A DNA stretch of 36,305 nucleotides from Gammaproteobacteria bacterium. Its GTDB lineage: Bacteria; Pseudomonadota; Gammaproteobacteria; S012-40. Each line of letters begins with the position of its first letter. Position 1 is the stretch's first letter. The position numbers and the translations under genes were made by a program. Under the pieces are notes generated by a model. That model did no database searches and had not been told where the DNA came from. It worked only from the letters and a program-made list of their open reading frames with translations. The stretch lies in assembly GCA_029884425.1 (NCBI GenBank), contig JAOUHV010000029.1:1-36305 (forward strand), written 5' to 3'. Of the stretch, positions 1 through 7,564 are shown one piece after another.

Positions 1-126
1 GGATATTGGTTGGTACCTGATGGCGCACTATAACCAGCGGCGTCCTCATGCGGCTAATGATGGCCTTTCGCCTGCGGCGAAAGAAGAAAAACTTAAACGA
101 CTGTCCGGAATTAGTTGACCACTACA
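1..126 (+). mobile_element. Right end of an IS3-like insertion sequence
   Basis: The transposase stop codon is followed immediately by the sequence GACCACTACA, which ends in CA about eight bases after the stop. IS3-family elements commonly end in CA within a few bases of the OrfB stop, with the terminal inverted repeat overlapping the end of the gene. The segment from about 100 to 126 is therefore the likely right inverted repeat. The left end and any target duplication are outside the window, so the exact boundary is inferred. Confidence 0.5.
2..118 (+). pseudogene. IS3-family transposase OrfB, C-terminal end (cut by window edge)
   Basis: An open frame entering from the left edge reads WYLMAHYNQRRPHAANDGL then SPAAKEEKLKRLSGIS and stops at 116-118. 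The YNxxRPH...GLSP pattern is the usual C-terminus of IS3-family OrfB integrases (DDE transposases). Only about 38 residues are inside the window, so whether the element is intact cannot be judged; it may be a full gene continuing to the left. It is typed as pseudogene only because it is partial here. The family call rests on the short motif and not on catalytic residues, which would lie outside. Confidence 0.7.
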
Positions 127-160
127 GTAACAGAGTGATTTGGATCACATACTAACGCAT

Positions 161-187
161 AAAAATGGCCGAAACGGCCATTTTTTT
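161..187 (+). terminator. Intrinsic terminator
   Basis: The stem AATGGCCG / CGGCCATT closes a three-base AAA loop and is followed by seven T residues; the A-run on the left also pairs with the T-run, so it may work in both directions. It lies between the insertion-sequence end and the flagellin promoter, and would insulate fliC from transcription entering from the left. Confidence 0.85.
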
Positions 188-300
188 ATGTTTTTAACTA
201 TTGCTCTTCTTTGAAAAAACAATATTAAACAATGCGTTATTTGTTTTTGTGGGTAGGAGGCAATGATTTGCCGCTACGGCAAAAAAGTTCTCAGGTTTAT

Positions 301-327
301 TCAAGATTGATCTTCAGGGAACGATAA
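301..327 (+). promoter_or_regulatory. Sigma-28 (FliA) promoter of fliC
   Basis: TCAAGATT at 301-308 and AACGATAA at 320-327 are separated by exactly 11 bases. The enterobacterial FliA consensus is TAAAGTTT-N11-GCCGATAA, so both boxes match well and the spacing is ideal. Transcription would start near 334, giving a leader of roughly 95 bases. Late-class, FliA-dependent control of flagellin is the norm. Confidence 0.85.
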
Positions 328-338
328 CCTAGCTGGGA

Positions 339-411
339 GCGGTGAATATGCACTAGATGCGTATATCCGCTAAGTAGCGTCTTAGGGTCAGGCCCGACCG
401 GGTTCACCCTA
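339..411 (+). promoter_or_regulatory. Structured 5' leader of fliC
   Basis: Two stem-loops can be drawn in the transcript. The first pairs GCGG at 339-342 with CCGC at 367-370 and extends inwards with mismatches and a G-U pair. The second pairs TAGGGT at 383-388 with ACCCTA at 406-411 around an inner CCCG/GGG helix. The second ends five bases before the GAGGAG ribosome site, a position suited to affecting translation or mRNA stability. Function is inferred only from position and pairing. Confidence 0.4.
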
Positions 412-429
412 CAATGAGGAGAAGCAATC

Positions 430-1887
430 ATGCCTCAAATTATTAATACCAATATGATGTCTTTGAACTCCCAGCGTAATCTGAATAAATCTCAGAGCAC
501 ACTGGGTACTTCCTTGCAGCGTTTGTCTTCTGGTTTGCGCATCAACAGCGCCAAAGATGACGCGGCAGGTTTGGCGATTTCTGAGCGTTTCACTTCCCAG
601 ATTCGTGGTCTGACCGTTGCTGCGCGTAACGCCAACGACGGTATTTCACTGTCTCAGGTAGCTGAAGGCGCTTTGCAAGAAGCAGGTAACATCCTGCAGC
701 GTGTGCGTGAGCTGGCTGTACAGTCTGCTAACGCCACTAACTCCAACTCTGATCGTCAAGCACTGCAGGCTGAGGTGTCTCAGCTGAGCGCAGAATTGAA
801 TCGTATCGCAAAAACTACTGAGTTTAACGGTACCAAACTGCTTGATGGTAGCAACACAACTTCTTTGTTCCAGGTTGGCGCGAATGCTAACCAAGTAATT
901 GTGGCTACAACTAACAACTTCAAAACTGACCAGTATGGTAACTACCAGATCTCTGGCTTTGGTTCCAGTGTTGGTTCTGTAAGTCGCTATTCGGTAAACT
1001 CTGCGGTGTTTGTATCTGGCTCTGAAGGTACCAGCAACGTGGTTGTTACCGCTGGTGATAGCGCTAAAGTCATTGCGCAAAACGTCAATCTGGTGAAAGA
1101 CGATACCGGTGTTACTGCAACTGCAATCACCGAAACCAAGCTGTCTTTCACTTCTGCAGGTTCGTATCAGTTGACGATTCAATCTGATAACGTGACTGCA
1201 AAGACTATCGGCTTCAGCCTGAACGCTATGACTGGTGTTGAGTCTTTGTCTGCCGCAGTAACAGCCTTTAATGACCATTCTGCTACCACAGGTGTTGTGG
1301 CTACTGTTGACGCTGATGGTAAGGGTATTACACTGACCAACTATGAAGGCACAAACATTACCGTAACTGATACAACATTTGCTAACTCAGGTGGCGTGGT
1401 TGTTACCTCGACTGATCCAACCACTCCCGGTTCGGTAACACTGGCAGCTAACTCTCTCGCAGAGACTGCCGTGACTACTGGTCAGGTAACTTTCAACTCC
1501 AACAAGTCGTTTACTGCAGTGGGTGGTGCGAGCCAGCAGGTACTGACGTTGGTTGCTCAGGCATCTTCTCTGAACGAAGTTGGTTTGATGGATATCAGCT
1601 CTGTAGAGGGTGCTAACGAAGCTCTGGTCACCGTAGATGCGGCCCTAGCTCAGGTAAGCTCTCAGCGTGCGAAGTTCGGTGCGTTGCAATCTCGATTCGA
1701 AGCAACCATCCGCAACCTTGAGACCAGCGTTGAGAACTTGAGTGGTGCACGTTCGCGGATCCGTGACGCCGACTTTGCGGTTGAAACCTCAGAGTTGACA
1801 CGTTCACAGATTCTGCAACAAGCTGGTACTGCGATGTTGGCCCAGGCCAACCAGATACCACAAAACGTGTTGAGTTTGCTTAGATAA
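430..1887 (+). CDS. fliC: Flagellin, filament subunit
   Basis: The 485-residue product begins with the conserved flagellin D0/D1 region ([20 protein letters not shown], then [19 protein letters not shown] near residues 32-51) and ends with the matching C-terminal helix ([25 protein letters not shown] at the end). The central part, about residues 180-390, is rich in Thr, Ser, Val and Asn and corresponds to the variable, surface-exposed D2/D3 domains, which are the usual sites of glycosylation. It is exported through the flagellar type III system and polymerises under the FliD cap. A GAGGAG ribosome site precedes the ATG by eight bases. It is the only flagellin gene in the window. A sigma-28 promoter lies upstream and a strong terminator follows. 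Confidence 0.97.
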   Translation: MPQIINTNMMSLNSQRNLNKSQSTLGTSLQRLSSGLRINSAKDDAAGLAISERFTSQIRGLTVAARNANDGISLSQVAEGALQEAGNILQRVRELAVQSANATNSNSDRQALQAEVSQLSAELNRIAKTTEFNGTKLLDGSNTTSLFQVGANANQVIVATTNNFKTDQYGNYQISGFGSSVGSVSRYSVNSAVFVSGSEGTSNVVVTAGDSAKVIAQNVNLVKDDTGVTATAITETKLSFTSAGSYQLTIQSDNVTAKTIGFSLNAMTGVESLSAAVTAFNDHSATTGVVATVDADGKGITLTNYEGTNITVTDTTFANSGGVVVTSTDPTTPGSVTLAANSLAETAVTTGQVTFNSNKSFTAVGGASQQVLTLVAQASSLNEVGLMDISSVEGANEALVTVDAALAQVSSQRAKFGALQSRFEATIRNLETSVENLSGARSRIRDADFAVETSELTRSQILQQAGTAMLAQANQIPQNVLSLLR

Positions 1888-1900
1888 TTAAAAAATAATA

Positions 1901-1938
1901 AGAGGGGGGGGGAGGCCTGTGGCCTCTCCCCCTTTTTT
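1901..1938 (+). terminator. Intrinsic terminator after fliC
   Basis: A G-rich left arm (nine G residues in a row at 1904-1912, then AGGCC) pairs with GGCCTCTCCCCC at 1921-1932 with a single G-U pair and a short loop, followed by six T residues. The very long GC stem should end most flagellin transcripts before flaG. Confidence 0.92.
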
Positions 1939-1959
1939 ACGTAAAGGATGGGTGCAGGT

Positions 1960-2352
1960 ATGGCTAACGAAATTAAATTACAGCAGGCCGTGTTGTTGAA
2001 AACGCCCCAGGCAAGTTCATCAACGACGGCAGCGAATCATCAGCCCTCGGTGAATATGGACGCTAAACCAGTGGTTCAGGACACGATGGTCAAGTCGAAT
2101 CCGACAGACGCGCAAGACAAGCAGAAGCAAGCTGCTGTCCTGGAAGAGTCGGTGGCGAGGATGGCAGATTATGCACGTTCCCAGAAACTGAATCTGGAAT
2201 TCAGTATTGAAGAGGTTACTGGTCAAACCTTAGTGAAGGTTATCGATCAGGAAACCGATACAGTAATACGCCAGATTCCTTCTGAAGAAGCGGTTGCATT
2301 GGCCAAGCGTCTAAAAGACAGCCAGGGCGGGATATTCCAGGAAATAGCATAA
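1960..2352 (+). CDS. flaG: FlaG-family protein
   Basis: The 130-residue product has a variable, Gln/Lys/Ser-rich first half and a conserved C-terminal half containing LEFSIEEVTGQTLVKVIDQE, then TDTVIRQIPSEEAVALAKRL, the signature of FlaG proteins found between fliC and fliD in polar flagella. FlaG influences filament length in Pseudomonas and Vibrio relatives by an unclear mechanism. I prefer the ATG at 1960 because the AAGGA at 1944-1948 has usable spacing to it; the in-frame ATG at 1948 would have the ribosome site directly against it. It lies just after the fliC terminator and no clear promoter of its own is seen, so read-through from fliC is likely. Confidence 0.85.
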   Translation: MANEIKLQQAVLLKTPQASSSTTAANHQPSVNMDAKPVVQDTMVKSNPTDAQDKQKQAAVLEESVARMADYARSQKLNLEFSIEEVTGQTLVKVIDQETDTVIRQIPSEEAVALAKRLKDSQGGIFQEIA

Positions 2353-2369
2353 TTGGCATCTACATTGCT
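2353..2369 (+). promoter_or_regulatory. Sigma-54 promoter of fliD
   Basis: TTGGCATC at 2353-2360 and TTGCT at 2365-2369 match the sigma-54 consensus TGGCACG-N4-TTGCW. The invariant GG and GC dinucleotides are separated by exactly ten bases. It starts at the last base or next after the flaG stop and lies about 95 bases before fliD, consistent with FleQ-dependent expression of fliD in polar flagellar systems. Confidence 0.8.
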
Positions 2370-2464
2370 GAGATATTAGGTAGCAATGAGTGGGAATTTG
2401 AAATAAAGACGGATTTACGCGCAGCAATGGTGCGGTCAATCGGTCTGAGTAGAGGTGACTGATT

Positions 2465-4852
2465 ATGGGTATTTCATCTGTTGGCGTAGGTTCGGGGATC
2501 GATGTAGGTGGTTTGGTTGATAGACTAATTTCTGCTGAAGGCGCGCCTAAAACCAATCGCTACAATCGTAAGGAAGCTGATATTCAGGCGAAGTTGACTT
2601 CGTTGGGTACACTGAAAGGTGCGTTGTCCGATTTTCAGATGTCTTTCAGTGCGCTTAAATACGCATCATCATTTACCTCTATCAAAGCATCGTCATCGCA
2701 AAGTGCGATTTTCAGCGCCTCTGCCGCCAAGGGTGCCGCAGTAGGAAATTATTCGCTTGAAGTATCCAAGCTGGCTCAGGCCCACTCTGTGGCCACCAAA
2801 GCCGGCACTGGGTTAACCAGTCTTGGCAGTCAAATTGGTACAGGCAGCATCACCATCGATTTTGGCACCTGGGATAATGCCGCTGCGCCGCCGACGTTCA
2901 CTGCGAACCCAAGCAAAACTGCAAAAACGATAAATATTACCGACGGCAGTATCTCCGGAATCCGCGATGCGATTAATAAAGCCAATGTCGGCGTTAACGC
3001 GAACATTATCTATGACGGCAGTAATTACCGTTTGAGCTTGACCTCCAGCACCGGGGCTGCCAATGCAATGCGCATCAGCACCGTGGACAATGATGGCAAT
3101 AATACCGATTCCTCTGGCCTTTCCATGCTGGCGTTTGACAAAGATACCGGCAGCGCTGGTTTTGCAATGAATTTGGATGAAAACACGCTGGCGCAAGATG
3201 CGGAAATTGCGATTGATGGACTGATCGTTCATAGCGCAACCAACGTTGTTACCGACGTGATCAAAGATGTGACGATCAACCTGAAAAGTGCTCAGGTGGG
3301 TACCAAGGGTGTGTTATCTGTTGCGGCTGATACCACCGCAATTACTTCGGGTGTGCAAAAATTCGTTGACTCATTTAATGGCTTGGTCGGCACGCTAAAA
3401 CAGCTGTCATTTTATAATGCGGAAACAGGTGATCGAGGCGTGTTTTTGGGCGACTCGGCGGTGCGCAATATCGAAAGCGGTATTCGCCGAATTATGGGGC
3501 AAGCATTCGGTTCGCAGACAGGTGCCTACAATTCGTTGGCGAGCTTGGGTATTACCACCCAGCGTGATGGTTCATTGCAGCTTGATTCTGCCAAACTTGA
3601 TAAGGCGCTGAGTGCAAATCTGGAAGATGTGCGAATGGTTTTTGCCGGGGGATATTCAAAACCCGGCGGTTCTAGTGTGAGTTACAACAAATTACCTTCG
3701 GGCATGGATGCGGGATCGATTCCAATCAATATTACCCAGGCGGCAACCCAGGGCACGTACGTTGCCGATGTATTAGCCAACAGTACGATTAGTGCGGGTA
3801 ATGACAGTTTTGTTTTGAACGTTAACGGTGTTGCCACGGGAACGATTACTGTCGCAGCCGGAGTATATAGCGGTTCAACACTGGCGACTGAAATTCAGAC
3901 CCAGCTCAATGCAGATTCCGTTGGCAAAGATGTGTTAGTTAGCTATAACGCTTCCACCAATAAATTGGAGTTCACCAATAAAAACTATGGCAGCACATCT
4001 GCGGTGACAGTGTCATCCACCAGCGGAACATTTGCTGCGGACACTGGTGTGGGTGGCGCTGCGGGTGTGGCAACAGCCGGGAAAGATATTGCCGGAACAT
4101 TGGGTGGTAACTCAACCCAGGGGAATTATATTGCCGCCGCGTTGAGTACCACGACGGTGACTTCAGGTAATAATCAATTTGTGTTGAATGTGAATGGTAG
4201 TAACACTGGCACAATTACCATTCCCGCCAGTGCTTATGCTGATGGTGATGCATTGGCTGCTGCTATCCAGACACGTCTGACAGTCGATTCTGTTGGTAAA
4301 AATGTGAAGGTCAGCTACAACAGCACCAGTAACAAATTGGAGTTTTATTCGACGAGTTTTGGCGCAACCTCTAATGTCACCGTGGTTTCCACCACCGGAA
4401 CGCTGGCCGCAGATATTGGCTTGGGCGGTGCCGGTGGAGTTTCAACTCAGGGGCAAGGGTTGGCAGGAACTACGTTTGCGGCTACGGGGGCGGGACAGGT
4501 TTTGACCGGTAGCGGCACGTATGCTGGTGTGGAAATTCAGTACACCGGCACGAGTTCTGTCTATGTGCGCGCGACAACACCGCATGTCGGAGTCATTAAA
4601 GAATTGAACAAGTTCCTTGATGATGCATTGCTAACGAATGGCACGCTAAATGCTAAAACTAAGTCATATCGATCCCAGATTGACGACATTAATGAGGATC
4701 GGAAGACATTGTCTACTCGCCTTGAATCAATGCAGGCGAGTCTGTTAAAGAAATTTGGAGCGATGGATTCGTTGGTAGCTCAGCTAAATGGTACCAGTAC
4801 GTATCTATCCGGTCAGTTTCAGCAACTGGCGAACTTGAATAAACAGAGATAA
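2465..4852 (+). CDS. fliD: Flagellar filament cap protein FliD, enlarged
   Basis: The start (MGISSVGVGSGIDVGGLVDR) is the typical FliD N-terminus and residues about 690-795 carry the conserved C-terminal helical region (LNKFLDDALLTNGTLNAKTK and GQFQQLANLN at the end). FliD forms the cap that guides flagellin assembly at the filament tip, exported with the FliT chaperone. At 795 residues it is longer than many homologues (commonly about 450-680). The excess is explained by a tandem duplication of a roughly 123-residue module at about residues 428-550 and 551-669, each with a flagellin-hook-IN-like pattern (FVLNVNG, then TGTIT, VGK, VSYN, NKLEF). A GAGGTGA ribosome site precedes the ATG. Confidence 0.95.
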   Translation: MGISSVGVGSGIDVGGLVDRLISAEGAPKTNRYNRKEADIQAKLTSLGTLKGALSDFQMSFSALKYASSFTSIKASSSQSAIFSASAAKGAAVGNYSLEVSKLAQAHSVATKAGTGLTSLGSQIGTGSITIDFGTWDNAAAPPTFTANPSKTAKTINITDGSISGIRDAINKANVGVNANIIYDGSNYRLSLTSSTGAANAMRISTVDNDGNNTDSSGLSMLAFDKDTGSAGFAMNLDENTLAQDAEIAIDGLIVHSATNVVTDVIKDVTINLKSAQVGTKGVLSVAADTTAITSGVQKFVDSFNGLVGTLKQLSFYNAETGDRGVFLGDSAVRNIESGIRRIMGQAFGSQTGAYNSLASLGITTQRDGSLQLDSAKLDKALSANLEDVRMVFAGGYSKPGGSSVSYNKLPSGMDAGSIPINITQAATQGTYVADVLANSTISAGNDSFVLNVNGVATGTITVAAGVYSGSTLATEIQTQLNADSVGKDVLVSYNASTNKLEFTNKNYGSTSAVTVSSTSGTFAADTGVGGAAGVATAGKDIAGTLGGNSTQGNYIAAALSTTTVTSGNNQFVLNVNGSNTGTITIPASAYADGDALAAAIQTRLTVDSVGKNVKVSYNSTSNKLEFYSTSFGATSNVTVVSTTGTLAADIGLGGAGGVSTQGQGLAGTTFAATGAGQVLTGSGTYAGVEIQYTGTSSVYVRATTPHVGVIKELNKFLDDALLTNGTLNAKTKSYRSQIDDINEDRKTLSTRLESMQASLLKKFGAMDSLVAQLNGTSTYLSGQFQQLANLNKQR
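3746..4471 (+). repeat. Tandem duplication inside fliD
   Basis: Two consecutive in-frame copies begin at 3746 and 4115, a period of about 369 bases. Shared protein landmarks are TQGxY, FVLNVNG, TGTIT, DSVGKxVxVSYN, SNKLEF or TNKLEF, FAADTGVGG or LAADIGLGG, and AGT at the end. The DNA has diverged clearly more than the protein pattern, so this is an old duplication and not an assembly artefact. Confidence 0.85.
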
Positions 4853-4913
4853 CAGTCTGTTATCGGCATCCTGATCGTTGCCGTAAAACTGTATCGTATA
4901 GAGGAGAGGTTGC

Positions 4914-5345
4914 ATGAATCCTGTAAATGCGCAAAATGCGCTCAAACAGTACGGCAAGATGAGCGCCAAGCTGGATGCTACAGAAGTTAGCTCTCATCGT
5001 TTGATCCAAATGCTCATGGAGGGTGCTCTGGATAAGATCGCCATTGCCAAGGGACATATGACGCGCAAAGAAATCAAGGAAAAAGGCAGTTATATTAGCT
5101 GGTCTATTTCCATCATCGAAGGCTTGCGCGCCAGTTTGGACTTTGAAAAAGGTGGCGAGATAGCAGCTAATCTTGAAGCGCTGTATGACTATATGCAGCG
5201 ACGCCTGGTTGAGGCCAATTTGCAAAACGATGTTGCCATGCTGGATGAAGTGGCAGGGTTGTTGAAAAATATTAAAACGGCCTGGGATGAAGTCGGACAG
5301 GCGCAAAGCGGCAAGCCGACTGATAATCCTGTGGCGACAGAGTAA
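4914..5345 (+). CDS. fliS: Flagellin export chaperone FliS
   Basis: This 143-residue, mostly helical protein has the FliS hallmarks: N-terminal MNPVNAQNALKQYGK, the LIQMLMEGALDKIAIAKGHM helix, SIIEGLRASLDFEKGGEIA and a LYDYMQRRLVEANLQND segment. FliS binds the C-terminal helix of flagellin in the cytoplasm and prevents early polymerisation. GAGGAGAGG lies just before the ATG. It follows fliD by about 60 bases and precedes the fliT-like gene by six, so the three are probably co-transcribed from the fliD sigma-54 promoter. Confidence 0.95.
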   Translation: MNPVNAQNALKQYGKMSAKLDATEVSSHRLIQMLMEGALDKIAIAKGHMTRKEIKEKGSYISWSISIIEGLRASLDFEKGGEIAANLEALYDYMQRRLVEANLQNDVAMLDEVAGLLKNIKTAWDEVGQAQSGKPTDNPVATE

Positions 5346-5351
5346 ACCGGC

Positions 5352-5675
5352 ATGAATGATGACAAGCTAGTGTGCGTGTATTGTGATGTCATGCAGCAGG
5401 TGCTGGTGTTGACACAATCCATGCTTGAGCATGCAACGCAGGATGAGTGGGACAAAGTTGCCTTGCTTGAGATTGAACGCGTAACGCTGTTGCAAAATCA
5501 CGGTGATCTACCCTCCGAACCTGAAACAATATCTCATGCGGCGGATTTGGTTAGCCAGATACAGGCTACAAATTTGCTGATTGTCGATTTGGGTAATAAA
5601 CAAATCAAATCGCTGTCGGCGCAAAGTCAAGACATTGGTCGTGGTCGCCAGGCCGTGGCTGCCTACGGTCGTTAA
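5352..5675 (+). CDS. fliT: FliT-like flagellar chaperone
   Basis: A 107-residue, helical, charged protein placed directly after fliS, the standard position of FliT, the chaperone for the cap protein FliD. The central WDKVALLEIERVTLLQ pattern resembles the FliT helix in which a Trp-containing stretch precedes an E-x-x-R-x-x-L-L register. Sequence conservation in this family is low, so the name depends mostly on position and length. Its stop codon overlaps the stop of the converging glycosyltransferase gene by four bases (TTAA, 5672-5675), leaving no room for a terminator between them. Confidence 0.75.
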   Translation: MNDDKLVCVYCDVMQQVLVLTQSMLEHATQDEWDKVALLEIERVTLLQNHGDLPSEPETISHAADLVSQIQATNLLIVDLGNKQIKSLSAQSQDIGRGRQAVAAYGR

Positions 5676-7534
5676 TCCTCTTTTGCTTTTATCATTTCCT
5701 CGTATGTATTCTCCAATGCGGATGTAAAACCTTTGGCGTTCATCAAAGGGCTGTTCTGCATTTGTTGGCGTAATGTTTGACGTATGGCTGTCAGCTTTGT
5801 GCTGTCTTTTGCCAAGGTCGAGGCAATGGTCAGGTACTGGTTTTCATCCGTGGCCACCAATTCCCCAAGTCCAACCTGATGTAGCAGGCTGAAGCCTACG
5901 CGTGAGCAGTGTCTATCCCCCGCTAACGTAATCACAGGTACGCCCATCCACAGTGCTTCACAGGTGGTAGTTGTGCCATTGTAGGGAAAGGTATCCAGCG
6001 CAATATCCATTTGCCCGTAGGTTTCCAGATGTTCGGCGGTGGATGAGGTATGTCCCTGCAAAATCAATCGATCATCGTTGACATGATGTTCGGCAAAGGC
6101 ATGGGTCAGTGATTCACGCATGATGGTGTCATGAAACGCAGAGGACTTCAGCAACAGGCGGCTGTGTGGAACTGTATTCAGCAGTTGCGCCCATTGGTGG
6201 ATTTGTCTGCGGGAGATTTTGGCAGTGTTGTTAAATGTGCCAAAGGTAATATACCCATTCTGCAAAAATGGGGGAGGCGAGACGTCAGGGAAATCGCCGG
6301 GCGGTTGATAGCAGAGAAATCCTTGCGGCAATCTCACCAGTGTTTCGCTGGCGTGCAATGGTGCTGATGTCGGATCAGTCCACTCATCCACCAGACGATA
6401 ATCCATGCGTGTCAGACCGGTAGTGTCCGGATAGCCCAGGTAGTTGACCTGGATTGGCGCCGGCTTGCGCGCCAGTAACGGAATGCGGTTGTTGGCGGTG
6501 TGTCCACCCAAGTCGACTAAAATATCGATGCCATCTTCAGCAATCAACTGCGCAACTTTATCATCATCCAGTTGTGCAATAGGACGCCAGTGCTCCACGC
6601 GCTGACGGATTTTTTCGCTCACAGTATCGTCTTTGCCGTGATTGGCATAGGCAAAAATTTCCATGCGGCTTCGATCATGCTGTTCAAGGATGGGAAGAAT
6701 GAAATACGCCACAGAATGGGTGCGAAAATCTGCCGAGAGATAGGCGATGCGCAACCTCCGTCCCCGTGCATCTATCTGCCGACTGGGAAATTGCTTGGCC
6801 ATTTCAAAGTGGGCTGACAATTGCTGATGCCGCTGAAATATTTCGTCGGCAGAGATGGCTTCCAGGTAATGTAAATTCATTAACAAGCCACAGCGTGCGC
6901 TGTTTAAGTTTTGATTGTTAGCGAGTGCCTGGCTGTAAAGCGCATGGGCCTTTCCGGCCTCACCGCGTCGCTGATAAACCAGGGCCAGATTGTTCATGGC
7001 ATCGGCATTGGTTGGTACGCGCTGCAGGATTTCGAGATATAACTGTTCGGCCAAACCCAGTTGTCCCTTGTCTTTGTGCAAATTGGCCAGATTGTTTTTT
7101 GCTTCCAGACAATTGGGGTCCAGGGTCAGGGCGTGGCGAAATAAATTTTCTGCTTGCTGTATGTCGTGCAGACGCTGATAGCAGCTGGCCAGATTGTTGA
7201 AACTCATGGCGTGCTGTGGTTGCAGTGTGCTGCTTTTTTTATAGGCCGCCATGGCCTCGTTGATTTCCATCAGCGCCTGATGCACGACGCCCAGGTTGAA
7301 CCACAGTTCACCGTCATTGGGGCTTTGCTGTTTGGCGCGCAGCATTAGTTTGAGTGCCTGACGCGAATCTCCCGTCTGGTGTTTTAACAAACCAAGGTAG
7401 TGCAGAGTGTCAGGATGCGATGGAATGTATTGCAGGATTTTTTTATATTGCTGTTCAGCCTGCTGCCATTGTCCGGCCTGATGCAGCTGTATGGCTTGTT
7501 GAAAATAGGATGCGAGTTGTTGATGTGTGGCCAT
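5672..7534 (-). CDS. TPR-containing O-GlcNAc-transferase-like glycosyltransferase (GT41 type)
   Basis: Residues about 1-225 form some six tetratricopeptide repeats (for example PDTLHYLGLLKHQTGDSRQA and NADAMNNLALVYQRRGEAGK). Residues about 255-610 match the GT41/SPINDLY catalytic region: LRIAYLSADFRTHSVAYFI, ILVDLGGHTANNRIPLLARK, PIQVNYLGYPDTTGL, ITFGTFNNTAKISRRQIHQW, and LDTFPYNGTTTTCEALWMGV followed by PVITLAGDRHCSRVGFSLL. Such enzymes transfer a sugar from a UDP-sugar to Ser/Thr; the TPRs recognise the protein substrate. The gene is 30 bases downstream of the TPR sulfotransferase and converges on the flagellin operon, so flagellin is the inferred substrate. No signal peptide is seen; cytoplasmic action before export is expected. 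The sugar donor cannot be told. Confidence 0.9.
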   Translation of the reverse strand: MATHQQLASYFQQAIQLHQAGQWQQAEQQYKKILQYIPSHPDTLHYLGLLKHQTGDSRQALKLMLRAKQQSPNDGELWFNLGVVHQALMEINEAMAAYKKSSTLQPQHAMSFNNLASCYQRLHDIQQAENLFRHALTLDPNCLEAKNNLANLHKDKGQLGLAEQLYLEILQRVPTNADAMNNLALVYQRRGEAGKAHALYSQALANNQNLNSARCGLLMNLHYLEAISADEIFQRHQQLSAHFEMAKQFPSRQIDARGRRLRIAYLSADFRTHSVAYFILPILEQHDRSRMEIFAYANHGKDDTVSEKIRQRVEHWRPIAQLDDDKVAQLIAEDGIDILVDLGGHTANNRIPLLARKPAPIQVNYLGYPDTTGLTRMDYRLVDEWTDPTSAPLHASETLVRLPQGFLCYQPPGDFPDVSPPPFLQNGYITFGTFNNTAKISRRQIHQWAQLLNTVPHSRLLLKSSAFHDTIMRESLTHAFAEHHVNDDRLILQGHTSSTAEHLETYGQMDIALDTFPYNGTTTTCEALWMGVPVITLAGDRHCSRVGFSLLHQVGLGELVATDENQYLTIASTLAKDSTKLTAIRQTLRQQMQNSPLMNAKGFTSALENTYEEMIKAKED

Positions 7535-7564
7535 GGCAGTGTGGCTGCAAGCCAGGTGCCAGGA

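Noticed and set aside
267-283. Hairpin TTTGCCG-CTA-CGGCAAA before the fliC promoter, considered as a terminator
   Set aside because: No T-run follows the stem on either strand in the right place; left as an unexplained small palindrome.
3746-4471. fliD duplication considered as an assembly artefact
   Set aside because: The two copies differ at many DNA positions, so it is not a repeated read or collapsed duplication.
4868-4890. GGCATC...TTGCC before fliS, considered as a sigma-54 promoter
   Set aside because: GG and GC are 13 bases apart, which does not fit the fixed ten-base spacing.
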